Positions 11,625 through 23,512 are shown, counted from the first letter of the stretch. The stretch: DNA of 64,000 nt from Rugalucina vietnamica (GCA_964017185.1 OZ024880.1:31772329-31836328); one strand, 5' to 3'. Notes: a model not told the origin generated them from the letters alone. Numbers and translations are program-made.

Positions 11625-11756
11625 TGTTTTTGTGTCTATTTGTATATTGTTTGTTAGATACCGCCATAACATTTTTCTTTTTGCATGTCAGTTTACCTCA
11701 TGTTTTTACATATATTGTAAACTGAGAGGAAACTAATAAACTTGAAACTTGAAAAT
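11577..11756 (+). repeat. (ATT)n array followed by a retroelement-like 3' tail
   Basis: An ATT array at about 11577-11622 is followed by about 110 bp ending AACTAATAAACTTGAAACTTGAAAA. The short repeated A-rich end resembles the 3' tails of molluscan non-LTR elements. This is weak evidence, and the tail could be chance. Confidence 0.35.
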
Positions 11757-12500
11757 GCCTATTGTGGATCATTAGGCGATCGATGATAATGGACAGGACA
11801 CAGGAAAACCTGGTGGCCTGACAATGACTTGATAACAGGTAAGGGCCATTGGCTTTCCGGTTGTGAGCGAATTACCAAAAACAATCATTTCTGCGCTATA
11901 TGGTACATACATCGTACGCTACTAACTTGGTAATGTACAGTGTGCAGCCGCAGCGAAATCTTTTGTAGCTTCGGGATATGACTTTTATACAGACATGCTT
12001 GGTATCTTCTCTTACGAATATTTCCAAATTATTGTCAAAATTACAAAAGTCTCATTTTGAGGTTTGACAAGTAGTGTCTCCAATTTGTCTTTTGATAAAT
12101 TCTCTTGGGACTCTTGTCGCCAAGTGTTAAACTAACACCGATGTCAATGGCTGATTGATGATATTCAAGCAAGATAACCATACAAATCCTGTGAAAACAC
12201 GCCGCACTGATTTCTGTATGCAAACGCCTTTCTCAAGACATCATGGTAAAAGAAACCAGCTACGATTACATAATTTGTGATACATTTGGGCCAAGATCTG
12301 ATAAAAAGGGTCTTATGGCAGAAAAATCAAAATTGAGATATTAATTGCATATGAAAGACCAAGTTTCTTTGAGTATTTCCTGAAAATTTGAAGAGATTAT
12401 CTTTACAAATAGCAAAGATATGAATGTTGAAAGGTGTGCAGTTGTTGCAATCTAAACATGACGTCATAAAACTGTTGATGACGTTTGGGCGATGGTTATT
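11757..12500. other. No gene or repeat recognised
   Basis: AT-rich. No recognisable motif or coding signal. Confidence 0.5.
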
Positions 12501-12502
12501 TG

Positions 12503-14420
12503 AGTTTTAGTGACATGGTTGTATTTGTTAATAGTTATGCTGGTTGCTGATCATTATCGTTTCAAGACTAGTCTAGACCTTACTTGAGGTCAAAAGTTAT
12601 ACGTCTGTATATAATTTGTTTTTTTTTTTTTTTTTTTTTTTTCTTTATTTGGAAATTTCCGCTAAAATACAGGCTAAGAAAGGATAAAATACCTTTCATG
12701 TCACCAACAAAAGACGCATGCGCTAATCAGCCTGTACATAGAGCAGCTAACGTCTTTCACTTTTATAAATAATCACTTTAAATTTCGTCCTTTCCTTGTG
12801 TATCCAAAATGCTAGTAAAATTGAGTCATATATGAAGCTTATGTACAGCATTACTCTTGAACAGATTTAGTCAAGTAAATGACTGTACTGTCAGTTTGAC
12901 ATGTTGTGCGTGCTTCAATAAATGTTACTTCAACTCACTACAGTGACAGCTTAAATTGCATTGTACAATTATAGGCTCAAACTATACTAAACTGGCTTCG
13001 TCATATAATTAGTAATGAGCATCGTCACGAGAAAGAACGCAAAATAACCTCATTCTAGATGGTACGGCGACAATTATTGTTTGAATAATACAGTGTTGTT
13101 TAAATGAAAAAAGACGAAACTATCGAGTATGGAAAAATATGGCATGGTATTATAAATTACGGTTCGTCATTTTAGTCCCTCCAGTCCCATAGAGTGGTAT
13201 GATAAAGTACAGTTTAACCCTTCAACAATAAGCAAGATAAACATTTTGGAACACAAACAAGAAAGTTATACATACTCTTAAGGCGTAAAAAATTAGCCGT
13301 GTTTCCACTAATCCGACCAACTCTGACTTTTTGCACCGACCCTGTAGTTTTTATTACCTTTGAAAATAAAATAAAATATTTTCATGCCGACCGACCCTCA
13401 GCATTTTAAGGGGAAAGTAGACAAGGATTTAAAAGCTTCTATAACTGCAAACATAATAATTAAACCTACCGACCCTAGCCCATCTCGAGCCCGTCTTCGG
13501 CATGTTAGTGGAAACATGGCTATTTTTGTTTTACACCCGACAGCATAAATCTTTTTCTATTCGAGTGTTTATTCCGTTGACATTTAGATACCAGTATACT
13601 AAGTGCTCGGCAGGAACACAAAATGGTAGTTAAAATCCTTGTTCTACGTATTTTACTGCTACCATGTTAAAGAGATTGGTATGTTGCAATGCTTTTACTG
13701 GTTTCTCAAATATATTATGGTCAGGAAGAACATAATCATTTTGTTAATGAGTGGCGACCTTTAGAAAAAGGGCTGCTATATGATCCTACCAAGGCTAGTG
13801 TATAATAGAAGCGATAGAAATTCATATGAAATGTTAAATCACATTCTTAAACACATCATACACAAATAGTATTGGGTGCTAGGTAAAGAGAAAGAAAAAA
13901 ACACACATCAAATTTAATGTTAGATGTCATTTTCCTTCTGTCAAATAATACTCATTATAAGAACAAAGTGAGAAAGGCTAACAAGCAATAAAATGGCGCA
14001 ACTGAGAAATGTGTTTTTCTAGGTAGCACTGATTGGACAACTAGTTATTCATCTCGCCTACATTGTAAGATAAGTGTTACCTATGGCGACAGCATCTCAT
14101 TTACATATACGAGATTCGTTGCGAGGAAACCGGTCCTTTCCAGTTGTTCAGTCAGTGTTAGCTAAAACCAGTTGAGTAGCTGCAGTGCGTGTGAGTGAAA
14201 GTGTTTGAAACGATCATGTAGATGTGGTTTGTAATTCACTGAATGAAGGTTTTGATCTGAAAATTGTTCGCATACAGGTACTCATAAAAGATGTGCTTTA
14301 TGGCGTGGCTCATAGAATTCCAATAAGACAGCATTGTACAATAATATCCTTGGTCGAGACAAATTGCCTGGAGATCCTGAGTTTTTTCTGAGCGTCTAGC
14401 AGCCATTCAATTTGAACTTC
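12503..14420. repeat. Dispersed duplication, copy 2 (partner 3720-5765)
   Basis: Collinear with 3720-5765 (blocks listed there). The stretch around 13990-14215 is the best preserved by eye: both copies keep ACTGATTGGACAACTAG, ATCTCGCCTACATTGT, ATACGAGATT.GTTG.GAGGAAACC and AAAGTGTTTGAAACGA. This copy has a T run at 12619-12642 and an added MITE at 13295-13520 that the partner lacks, and it lacks the partner's foldback element. Confidence 0.85.
13295..13520. mobile_element. TA-flanked MITE (226 bp) inserted in duplication copy 2
   Basis: Ends GCCGTGTTTCCACTAATCCG and CATGTTAGTGGAAACATGGC are inverted, and TA stands on both sides (13293-13294, 13521-13522). CCGACC motifs recur inside. The corresponding place in the partner duplication (about 4940-4970) lacks this sequence, so it inserted after the duplication. 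Confidence 0.75.
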
Positions 14421-14461
14421 TTTACTATACAATTACATATAAAACAAGTGTGTACTAAATC

Positions 14462-14990
14462 AAGTATACAGACGTATAGGTTATAACTTGAATGTTATGC
14501 GACAGTCTGCATGCTTAGTTTTTAACCCAATCATGGCTGAAAACTATGCTGCCTTCTTTAATTGCACGCCGGTGGGTCGGGCGTCAGACTCTATGATGGC
14601 CCCGACTTAAAGCTATTCATTTTAGATGGTTTGGGCCGGAGCTTCTTGTCTGTTGCTTGGCCAAGCGGAGTCCAACTGATGTTTTTCTTTTGCTCCGGAG
14701 TTAGTAAGTTATTCGGCGCCCAGGGATCTCCATCATCGGGCAGCTTACTGAATATGTGAGTCCTGGTTTTTGATTCATCAGGATGTTTATCATGATTTAT
14801 TTGTTTGTTCTTGATGATTCATTGACTAGTTAGAGATTCACCACGAGGACCGAAGAACTAACTAAATGTTATGAACCACTGCAGAAGCTTAGGGTGAGGT
14901 TATGGCCATGTAAAATCGATTTAAGCCCGCTAGTAACTGTGTGTTACTGATCGTTCCAAGTCGATAATTTCGTGTTGTCAAAAATTCGAC
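14462..14990 (-). repeat. Family A repeat, copy reaching the far end of the element
   Basis: Begins ACAGACGTATAGGTTATAAC and continues through ATGCGACAGTCTGCATG, ATCATGGCTGAAAACTATGC, GGGCGTCAGACTCTATGATG, GCTCCGGAGTTAGTAAGTTA and TGCAGAAGCTTAGGGTGAGG to the GTTACTGATCGTTCCAAG region. The terminal half is missing. Comparison with 23440-23510 places the far end of the family near the ACAGACGTA motif. Confidence 0.8.
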
Positions 14991-16077
14991 AGGTAACTTT
15001 CCTCCCTGCTCTATGAAGCAATATCCAATTAGAATTGACTATTGCTAGTGATACTTACTGGCGAGCTCAGAGAGATGTTGGTGTCTAAGCAAAAACTGAG
15101 AAAACAAAAAGTAAAACTGAGTTCCTTTAAGAGCAGTGAAATCATATATGAGATAGTAGGTGGGCCATACCACGATTTCGGCTACTTAAGCCTCATCAGT
15201 GGCCCTATAAATCTAACAACATGGAGTCAGAGAAAAATACTGCAATTTTATGAATTGCATCGGGGTAGTCAAAACAGAGACGGCATAATCTAAATTGATC
15301 CATACGAGATGAATGTATTTAAACTGACACCTAATTTGACCTTTTATACTCTAGGTGCACCTTTAAAGGTCTTTTGTTTAATGATTGTGTACCAATTAAA
15401 TATAAAAGTTAGATCTTTTGAAAGCAGTGAAAAAGTCCACATTACTGCACACAAAACTGCACACATTACTCATATGACTAAAATTCTTATTGCGTTTGAG
15501 GGGACACACTTTCAAAGCAAAGGTCCCTGTCATGATAATCATGATTAAACATTCCAGGTAGAATACCCACGTCTTATCTACGTGATTATGGATCGCGGTC
15601 GCACGCCTACAGTAAAAACATTACTGATACAGAAATCACATATACGATTGAGCATGAATTCCAAAACAAAATGTTATAAAACTTTCAACCCTGTAGCCAC
15701 CTGTGAGCTTTTTACAGCAAAAGTCTACGTTATTTATGAACAAACCACGTACAATACGCCAAATGCCCCTTGTCAACAAATGCCTTTTGTGACAAAAATG
15801 ATACAAGCAAATACACGTGGCCAATTCTGAATACTTGTAGATATCTCGTTTAAATGAATGCAGATCAAATGTTAATGTTGGGCAGAGCAGTGATATAAAT
15901 CGCGTTTGGTCAATCTCTCGACATGACGTTGAAACTGCTTCGAAAAATAGTACTCTAGCGCTTAAAAATTATTGATATGTGGAGGCTGAACTAGACAAGA
16001 ATCCATTTTTGTTGGAGAATCTGTTTCTTAAATGCAAGAGCATCTTCTTTCAAAGATTCGTGTGTTATAGTTCAAAT
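14991..16077. other. No gene recognised
   Basis: Several open frames of 60-85 codons lie here, but none shows a recognised domain, splice context or repeat relationship. Confidence 0.5.
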
Positions 16078-17022
16078 CTTACGAATATGAAAATTCGTAA
16101 CTAAGAGATGGTGCATAGCTTGAAAAAAAATCCCACGTCCCAGATGGGATTCGAACCCGGACCGCCGAGTAGAAATCCAATGCTCTAACCACTGAGCCAA
16201 AGAGTCGACTCCCTGACGAAGTATGTCAGAGATTGTACTTAAATGATACATTGTATCGATTAGCTGTGTTATTTATAGAAGCTACGCATCATAGATAATC
16301 TCGAATAAATGAGTGGTGCGATTGGACAAAACACACCCCCATTTCGAGAAAGTAATCATTTATGATTACGAGAATGTCATTTTTATGACTGAATGACTCA
16401 AATGGTCCATCTCCGACGAGCCCCCATCTTACGAATATGAAAATTCGCAACTAAGACATGATGCATAGTTTGAAAAAAATCCCACGTCCCAGATGGGATT
16501 CGAACCCGGACCGCCGGGGTAGAAATCCAATACTCTAACCACTGTGCCAAAGAGTCGACTCCCTGACGCAGTATATTAGAGATTGTACATACTATATGAT
16601 ACATTGTATCGAATATCGAATAGCTGTGCTATTTATAGAAGCTATGCATCATAGATCTGGAATGAGTGGTGCGATGGGACATAACACATCCCCATTTCGA
16701 GGAAGTATTCATTTATGATTACGAGAGTGTCATTATAATGACTAAATGACTCAAATGGTCCATCCCGGACGAGCCCCCATCTTACGAATATGAAAATTCG
16801 TATCTAAGAGATGATGCATAGCTTGAAAAAAATCCCACGTCCCAGATGGGATTCGAACCCGGACCGCCGGGGTAGAAATCCATACTGCTTCAACTCCCTG
16901 AAGCAGTATGTCAGAGATTGTACTTATATGATACATTGTATCGAATAGCTGTGCTATTTATAGAAGCTACGCATTATAGATAATCTCGAATGAATGAGTG
17001 GTGCGATGGGACATAACACAAA
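16078..17022 (-). repeat. Tandem 350-bp repeat, three units, each with a tRNA-like segment
   Basis: Units start at CTTACGAATATGAAAATTCG: about 16078, 16428 and 16781, so 350 and 353 bp, with the third unit truncated near 17022. On the minus strand units 1 and 2 carry a Pol III A-box-like TGGCTCAGTGG (unit 1, complement of 16189-16199) and a B box GGTTCGAATCC (complement of about 16147-16157). Together these look like a degenerate tRNA ending CCATCTGGGACG. Unit 3 has lost the A box through a deletion. The minus-strand frames at 16398-16604 and 16751-16936 that read ISTPAVRVRIPSGTWDFF are translations of this tRNA-like segment, not genes. Confidence 0.85.
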
Positions 17023-17820
17023 GTTCATTGCAATATTCATAGTTTAGTGTTCTTATTGTCGTCTTGTATCAAACGAATATGGGGGTGCTCTGGTTTTGCC
17101 TCAAGGCAAAGCTTGTAGCTCTCTGACCGACCACTATATTACGAGCACACCGTTCAGAAGTTCGAAAGAACAACCATATAGCCTAATTAATTTAGTATCA
17201 ATGTAGATTCAGTTTCTAACCGACGTTTAACTATGTATATTTGGCACCATTTCGATAATACCAGTATTTGAATCGACTGTCCTGTTGAAAGTTGAAAAAG
17301 TACAGTAATTCCATTTGGCTCCATGTTGCCGCATCTAAAGGGCCAATGACGAGGCTAATGTAGCTGATACCGCGGTATGGCCCATCTTCTTTCTCATTTA
17401 TATGTTCACTGTTCTTAAATGATTTCAGATGTATTTTCTATTATAGTTGTGTGACTGTATTGTTTCCACGGACTGATCGTGTCTTTGATGGATGCACACT
17501 TCATACGATTGATTTCAAGATGAGTTGGCTTGTTTTGAAGAAGATTACCATGACAATACGGAAATTTGTTTCTTCGGAAAAAATCTGGTGCATGTTACAT
17601 AAATATTTATAACAAAACGGAAATCGATGAAAGACTTAATTGTGTTACTGGAAATGATAAGATAAATGACTTCTTTCAACAGCATGAAAATATTCAAGAA
17701 AAGAAAATTGGCCATATCGCGGAAAACGTCATTATAACATGACATGGTTGATATAAGTATGATAAGAAATTGAAGCAGTGCACTCCGCGTTTCAAGCTAT
17801 AAAAATTAGACTTTGTTATA
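17023..17820. other. No gene or repeat recognised
   Basis: AT-rich sequence without recognisable coding or repeat features. Confidence 0.5.
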
Positions 17821-17822
17821 TA

Positions 17823-18471
17823 CTAAACAAAAAAAAAACGCAACAATAGATCATTGAGGATTTTCGAGTGTTTGTTGCTGCATGATTCTTATTCACGGGA
17901 TATTAGGGTACAACATGCAAAAAATTGATTTTAATTTCGATTAAAATTGAATGAGAATAGTTTGTCGTCTTACATGTAAATGATGCAAATCGGGAAATAT
18001 TTGCTCTGCGCATGCGCACACTTTTTAACCTCCAAAGGACCAAGAAACAACGTCAGCTGCTCCCTCTTTAAAATTTATGAAAAAGAAATAAATTTCCACG
18101 ACAAACAAGCTTGTAATTAAAACCATCAAAATCCCTATGTTATCAATTGAATGGGGGATAATATTAATTTTATTTATTTTATTTCTTCAACGTGTGAGTT
18201 ATCTGCTGACCGGTACATTGTGATTTTGTATGGGTGTTATTGCAAATTTAAATCGTACCATTATTTTAATGCTTGTACATACGCACTGTATGTTTTGTGA
18301 CTTTCAGCATGCTTGTGGTCGGCATCAAATAATTCCGGAAATACTCATTAAAATGAAAATCGGTTTCTTGCATTTGGAAGTCTGATATCTAATACAGAAG
18401 TAGAAAATGAAATGATTTCTGTTTATGTCATTGTTTGCTCATATAATTGTTGCGTTTCTTGTTTTGCTCAG
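17823..18471. mobile_element. TA-flanked long-TIR element (Tc1/mariner-like, 649 bp)
   Basis: The left end CTAAACAAAAAAAAAACGCA continues CAACAAT. The right end ATTGTTGCGTTTCTTGTTTT continues GCTCAG. They are inverted repeats of about 27 bp, flanked by TA at 17821-17822 and 18472-18473. No transposase frame is present. ACGCAACAAT termini of this kind occur in mariner-type elements. Confidence 0.7.
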
Positions 18472-18473
18472 TA

Positions 18474-19006
18474 TTGTTAGCATTGAAATCTTACCCACCG
18501 ATCGGCGCATCCGATTTCTCACTATCGCATAATCGTGTTCACATATCAATTAATTCAGTGAAAGTGCATTTAGTGTGTTTAAACGCACAGCATATTGATG
18601 TGCTTGAACAAGGCCCTTTGATTTAAGTCTATGCAAACCGCCATTTTCTAGATGAGCAAATGTCATTAAAAGAATACATTATCTTTAAGTCAGCATCTCG
18701 TTAAGGCCATTTAAATCGCAGATAAGGGTGTCTCCTGCAGCGACAAGCGTGGGTTGGGATATTGTCAGATTTACAAACGACAAGCACCAGAAAATAGTAA
18801 GGCGGGCTTTCTGAAGTATATATATTGGCGGGTTACGTGTGGTATTGGTAACTGTTGTTTAAAACAAACAGGAGAAAACTGTTCTATTCCTAAAACACTT
18901 GTTGCCATATGAATTTAGGTTCCCAATGCTTCTTATTAACTACGGACAAATTAAGGCCAGCACAAGCACAATGCTTCCAAGATATAAGTTGTTAAAACTA
19001 CATATC
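18474..19006. other. No gene or repeat recognised
   Basis: AT-rich, only short open frames. Confidence 0.45.
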
Positions 19007-19272
19007 CGAGAACGAAACCATGCCCATGCAATATACACAGATTGTTTCACCAGTTAAAAATTGAAAACTTGAATTTTGAGAAATTTTAATATTCTTATTA
19101 TGAAATCTTTAACATAAAGATCGTTGGAATCGCCGAGGCAGGTCTTACAAGTACAAATAATCCATGGTTTGGATCAAAAATAAGAACATTTGTATATTCC
19201 TGTAAAACCCATTTTTATTATATAAAGAGGGGTTTAAAGGGGTATAGATTTCATGGTCATGTTATCCTGATG
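19007..19272. mobile_element. Family C MITE
   Basis: The left terminus reads CCGAGAACGAAACCATGCCC and then ATGCAATATA. The right terminus reads GGTCATGTTATCCTGATG. Internal blocks CGCCGAGGCAGG and GGGGTTTAAAGGGGTAT are the complements, in reverse order, of blocks in the copy at 48155-48347. It marks the left edge of the 19.3 kb duplication block, while the partner edge carries a family C element in the opposite orientation. Confidence 0.65.
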
Positions 19273-19274
19273 AC

Positions 19275-20170
19275 AACGCCATCTCTAATAACTGTTGGAT
19301 TAGCTATTATGACGGGATCTTAAGAAACAAACTCGTCTCTTCCCTGATTCTCTGGAGACTCGCGGACAATTATGATAGTGCCATGTGGAAACATAATGTA
19401 CAGAACTGATTGATGATTCTCAAGTTAAATAGTATATTCTCACACAACGTGCATCCTTGAAGGCAGACAAACAAAAATGATTGTATCATGTGAACGCGAC
19501 CTTGTAATTGAAATCCTTCAAACATTCTTAAACGGGACTTCTACTCACCTGGGGCCTGAGTTGAAATCTTGAAAGGGAAGTAACAGCTATATATTATTCA
19601 ACAGGCTCAGCAGTCTGTGGGACATGAACTTGGCATTAGTATTTCGTCACTGGTGATTCGCAGTACACTGACCTATAATAATGATGTTGTAAACTTGTGC
19701 TGCATCTTTTACTGGAATATTTGTTGATTGGTTTGTAGTACATTGAGACACTGTTTTATTATTAAGAATTTTGAAATGAATACTTTAAGAGCAATGAAAT
19801 CATTCCAGAAAAAGAGATTGTGCCAGACAGTTTACTTTCATATAGCCGTTTTCGTATAGCTGTGTTATAAAGTATGTTATATAAAATTGTTTTATCAAGC
19901 GCGAATCTTTTTCAATTCAATAAGAGTAAAATATGATATATTGTGAATGACGAGAATTATTTCCGAAATAGTTCACTGTTCTCCAGTCGCTCTTGATATA
20001 TTCACCATACAAGTGTCAAAATGACAATTCTCGGTTAAAACTTTTCACAAATGTTTCACTATTGCATGTGGCATAGTTTGACTGTTTTGATCATGGTCGG
20101 AAATATCGGAGACAGGCTTTCTTTAAGTCACCTCTTTCTCTTTAAGTCTGTTGTCCGAAACATGTTTTAT
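19275..20170. repeat. Large duplication, copy 1, first block
   Basis: Matches 48356-49540 and, in part, 49541-50410. Shared landmarks: AACGCCATCT; TTAAGAAACAAACTCGTCTC followed by TTCCCTGATTCTCTGGAGAC; ACAAACAAAAATGATTGTAT; AAACGGGACTTCTAC; TACACTGACCTATA; TTTTTCAATTCAATAAGAGT; TATTGCATGTGGCATAGTTT; GACAGGCTTTCTTTAAGTCA. No conserved reading frame is visible, so the duplicated DNA is probably non-coding or intronic. Confidence 0.85.
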
Positions 20171-20176
20171 GTAGTA

Positions 20177-20323
20177 ATTACCCGCTGAGCGACAGGTGGG
20201 TATGAGATTTTCCTGACCTGTCCAGCCAAATGCATGCACCGAGAGCCCGAAGGGCTCGAGGTGCATGTATTTGGCTGGACAGGTCAGGAAAATATCATGC
20301 CCACCTGTCGCGAAGCGGGTAAT
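20177..20323. repeat. Foldback hairpin (about 147 bp)
   Basis: The left arm ATTACCCGCTGAGCGACAGG...CCTGACCTGTCCAGCCAAAT pairs with the right arm ATTTGGCTGGACAGGTCAGG...CCTGTCGCGAAGCGGGTAAT. The loop reads GAGCCCGAAGGGCTC, sharing CCCGAAGGG with the foldback at 3914-4057. The element is absent from both partner blocks near 49.5 and 50.4 kb. Confidence 0.85.
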
Positions 20324-20327
20324 TAAC

Positions 20328-21290
20328 TTACCTTATGACACCATTGAGTGACATTGCAGTTTGTAAGACCTAAGCAACGATAATGAACACTGGTAATGTG
20401 ATTTTTCTCGCGGCGTAACTATTGACCGAAAACTGCACGTGCAAAACGAGGAAGCTTGTCCACTGTACCGCTTCGCTATTGTTTAAAATAGATCATACGG
20501 GAGTATTTTCCCTTGTGCATATAAAATGATTGAGACATAATTTTTATTGGTACTCTTTAGCATTTTTCTCTCAAAGTTATTAATTTACAATAGGCATTAT
20601 CTTTTATCGAAACAATTTTAAAACAGACTGGGTAGTCAATATAAATGATCTCTTTTATATGCAAAAAACATACTACCACTTCGTAATGATTTTTGGATAG
20701 GTATATATATTGTGTGTAAGTTTATATTGCAGGTTTGAAATCAAAACCCTCGGACCTAACTTTCCAAAGTCCACATGGTCAGTTAGGGGACCGCAGTACG
20801 AAATGCCCAGCTGTATTTAAGGGATACAGTTGGTTGTTTCTGATGATCATAATCCCAATGCAAAAATATGTGAAATTGGTTTCTGATTCACTGTTCTTGC
20901 ACAACAATAACCCACTAACCATAATCTGCGAATCTGAAACCAACTTCCATCGAGAGAAGACTCTCAGCTCTACGTAACTGCTCAGTCAAATCAGTGTCCA
21001 ACACCCACAGTCGACTGCTATAAACTTGATAGCTTTAACTTTTGCCTCAGTTCTCAAACAAGAAGTTAAAATCTTTAAATTGGAATCGTTGTCAAACGAA
21101 TTTTCACCACCTCTCTGGAGGTAAGGAAAGTCACTTTCACCACCTGTCTTGGGGGTAAGGAAAGTAGCTTTCCTCACCTCCAAACAGGTGTGAAAGAACT
21201 TTCACCACCTGGATAACTGACTATAAGATCGCACTTGCAATACAGTATGAAAAATAATTTCCTATGAGTTACATTGAAGTCATAAGGTAA
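20328..21290. mobile_element. Putative TIR element adjoining the hairpin
   Basis: The left end TTACCTTATGACACCATTGA and the right end GAAGTCATAAGGTAA form inverted termini of about 15 bp with a weaker extension. The interval is absent from the partner at 50.4 kb, where the flanks GTGATGTATTTTC and CCCGCCTGGTG nearly meet. The interior has a few short direct repeats of TTTCACCACCT/GGTAAGGAAAGT near 21100-21210 and no recognised ORF. Confidence 0.55.
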
Positions 21291-21915
21291 TATTTATTTA
21301 CTGTCCCGCCTGGTGGCTATGTTGGGAATTTAATTGCATCGATTCCTGATACCTGTATTCTTACTTTAAGAACGTTAAGATTTTGTATGTTTTCTTACTA
21401 TTGTTGTTTCAGTTTAATTATCCCATGTCATTACGAAAACATGCCCATATGATAAACAGTAATTTTTTTTTCAGGTAAAAAATCGATAATTTCAGAGGAA
21501 ACTTTTTGATATTTTTCTTATTTTTGCTCCAAACATAGATTGTGGGTACACGTTAGAACCGCCTCGCCGAGGCGGTTCTAACGAGTACCCACAATCTATG
21601 TTTTGGAGCAAAAATAAGAAAAATAGGTATACCCCTGCATACCCCAGTTTTGTTAAATAAAAGTGGGGTTCAAGGGGGTATTCATTGCACGGACATGTTT
21701 TCCTGATGAATACACAAACATTTTGGCGAGTCAGCAATATTCTAGTGCATATCTGTTTGGCCAATTTTGCATAATAGATACTCAAAATGTTGATAATCAA
21801 ACTTTAATGATTCATATGCGATAAAAGAGTAATATTGATGAAATGAGTGATGAATCTGTTTTTACTACTACTTGATGCAGGGAACGAATGGTTCATACAT
21901 AGACATCATCATTAG
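21291..21915. repeat. Large duplication, copy 1, second block
   Basis: Matches 50420-50755, with CCCGCCTGGTG, GCATCGATTCCTGATA, TTTTGGCGAGTCAGCAAT, TTCTAGTGCATAT and TTGATGCAGGGAACGAATG in the same order. A family C MITE (21429-21708) interrupts this copy only. Confidence 0.85.
21429..21708. mobile_element. Family C MITE with a long central hairpin
   Basis: The termini CATTACGAAAACATGCCCAT and GGACATGTTTTCCTGATG are inverted. Inside, 21508-21628 is a near-perfect palindrome: TTTTTGCTCCAAACATAGAT, GTGGGTAC, GTTAGAACCGCCTC and the complement. The partner at 50.53 kb reads GCATGTGATTCAAAGCCATT without the element, giving an empty site. Confidence 0.8.
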
Positions 21916-21954
21916 AAAACGTATGAGCATGAAAATTGTCACTCCAAATACCGA

Positions 21955-22446
21955 GGTGGGAAACCCTAAATCCACAATAAGGTACTTATATTAAAAAGTA
22001 CCGTAAGCAGTGTAAGCAGCTATTTCCAAATATGCGGCCACTCAGTTACTCGAACTTACTAAAATATAAAAACGTATATAAGGTGCAAAAGAGCACACAC
22101 ATTGAACTCCAAAACATAAAACAATTGGAACCACAACAGAAGTATCGCCTTGAAACGAACAGTAATATAACATTACTGTTGGGGCTTAAACCGCTTTAAC
22201 AGGGCCCTAACCTCACCCTCAGCTTCTGCAGTGGTTCACATCATTTAATTAGTGGTTCGGTTCTCGCAGTAACCAATCAATAAATCATCAAGGACAAACA
22301 AACAAATCATAATGGACACCATGATGAATCAAAAACGAATCAATAAGCTGCCCGGGAGTTGGAGATCCCTGGAAAGCCAAACACACATCGCTGTAAATCT
22401 GGAGCAAAAGAAAATCACCAGTTGACTCCCAGTGGGCCAAGCAACA
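21955..22446 (+). repeat. Family A repeat, partial copy
   Basis: From ACCGAGGTGGGAAACC through GGCCACTCAGTTACTCGAAC, CCACAACAGAAGTATCGCCT and CTTCTGCAGTGGTTCACATC to GTGGGCCAAGCAACATG. The terminal 45 bp of the family is missing on the left. Confidence 0.8.
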
Positions 22447-22747
22447 TGTTACGCTACTTTCAAGTTCTTTGTGTAATTTCAAAAATAAATAAATAAAGCA
22501 ATTAAACAATATACTTTCATTTAATTTCATCAATGCGTTTTAAGGCTGCAAATATTTAAAAAAAAATGTTAATATTTTCTTCGACAATATTTGGGAGAAG
22601 TCACCAGTTATATCAGTGGGGAAGTGACAAAATTTACTAAAGCTTTAAATTGCTGTAAATGAAACGCAAATACCTTGTTTATTGCTTCATTCAACTTTTT
22701 AAGAAAACATTTTGTGAAGTTACGGCAAGATACTTGAAAACACATCA
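22447..22747. other. Spacer between two family A copies
   Basis: About 300 bp of AT-rich sequence. Nothing recognised. Confidence 0.5.
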
Positions 22748-23512
22748 AAAGGTTGAAGTAGGCAATGATCAGGAAAATGCGCAATCAAAAAGAAATTCCC
22801 ATTCCGAAACCCGAGGTGGGAAAACAATTGACAATTAGGTACTTATACTTAGAAAAATATCGTAAGCCGAGTGAGCAACTATTTTCCAATAGGCGGCCAC
22901 TCAGTTACCCGAACTTAAATAAAAATATGAAAACGTACTTAAGGTTCAAACAATACGAAAAATCTACTCCAAAACATAAAACAAATGGAACCACAACAGA
23001 AGTATCGCCTTGGATTGATCAGTAATATAAAATTACTGGAGGGCTAAAATCGATTTGTCAGGCGCCTAATCTCACCTTTATCGTCTGCAGTGGTTTACAA
23101 CATTTAGTTAGTTGTTAGGTCCTCATGGTGAATCTCCAACTAGCCAATGAATCATCAAGGACAAACAAATAAAACATGATAACCACCATGATGAATCAAA
23201 AACGAGTACTCACAGATTCAGTAAGCTGCCCTACGATGGAGATCCCTAGGCGCCCAATAACTTACTGAAACCCGGAGCAAAAAAAAACAAAAAAAAAAAA
23301 ACAGTTGAACCGCGAGGGGCGAAGCAACTGACATGAAGCTTCGGCCTCAACCAACTAAAATGAATAGCTTTATGTCGGGGCCATCATAGTGTCTGACGTC
23401 AAACCCACCGGCGTTCAATTAAGGAAGGCAGCATAGTTATCAACAATGATTGGGTTAAAACTAATCATGCAGACTGTCGCATAACATTCAAATTATAACA
23501 TTTACGTCTGTA
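22748..23512 (+). repeat. Family A repeat, near full-length copy (about 765 bp)
   Basis: Reference copy for the family. It starts AAGTAGGCAATGATCAGGAA, then GAAATTCCCATTCC/CCGAGGTGGGAAAA (a potential stem), GGCCACTCAGTTACCCGAAC, CCACAACAGAAGTATCGCCT, GCGCCTAATCTCAC, CTGCAGTGGTTTACAACATT, CAATGAATCATCAAGGACAA, GTAAGCTGCC, GGAGATCCCTAGGCGCC and CCCGGAGCAAA, ending near AACATTTACGTCTGTAAC. There are no terminal inverted repeats, ORF, A/B boxes or clear tail, so it is left unclassified. Confidence 0.85.

Noticed and set aside
16398..16936. Minus-strand frames reading LAQWLEYWISTPAVRVRIPSG
   Set aside because: They are translations of a tRNA-like segment inside the 350-bp tandem repeat, a known kind of false protein.
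22748..23512. Family A as a Helitron
   Set aside because: A stem is present near one end, but the expected TC start, CTRR end and short hairpin-to-end distance are not seen.
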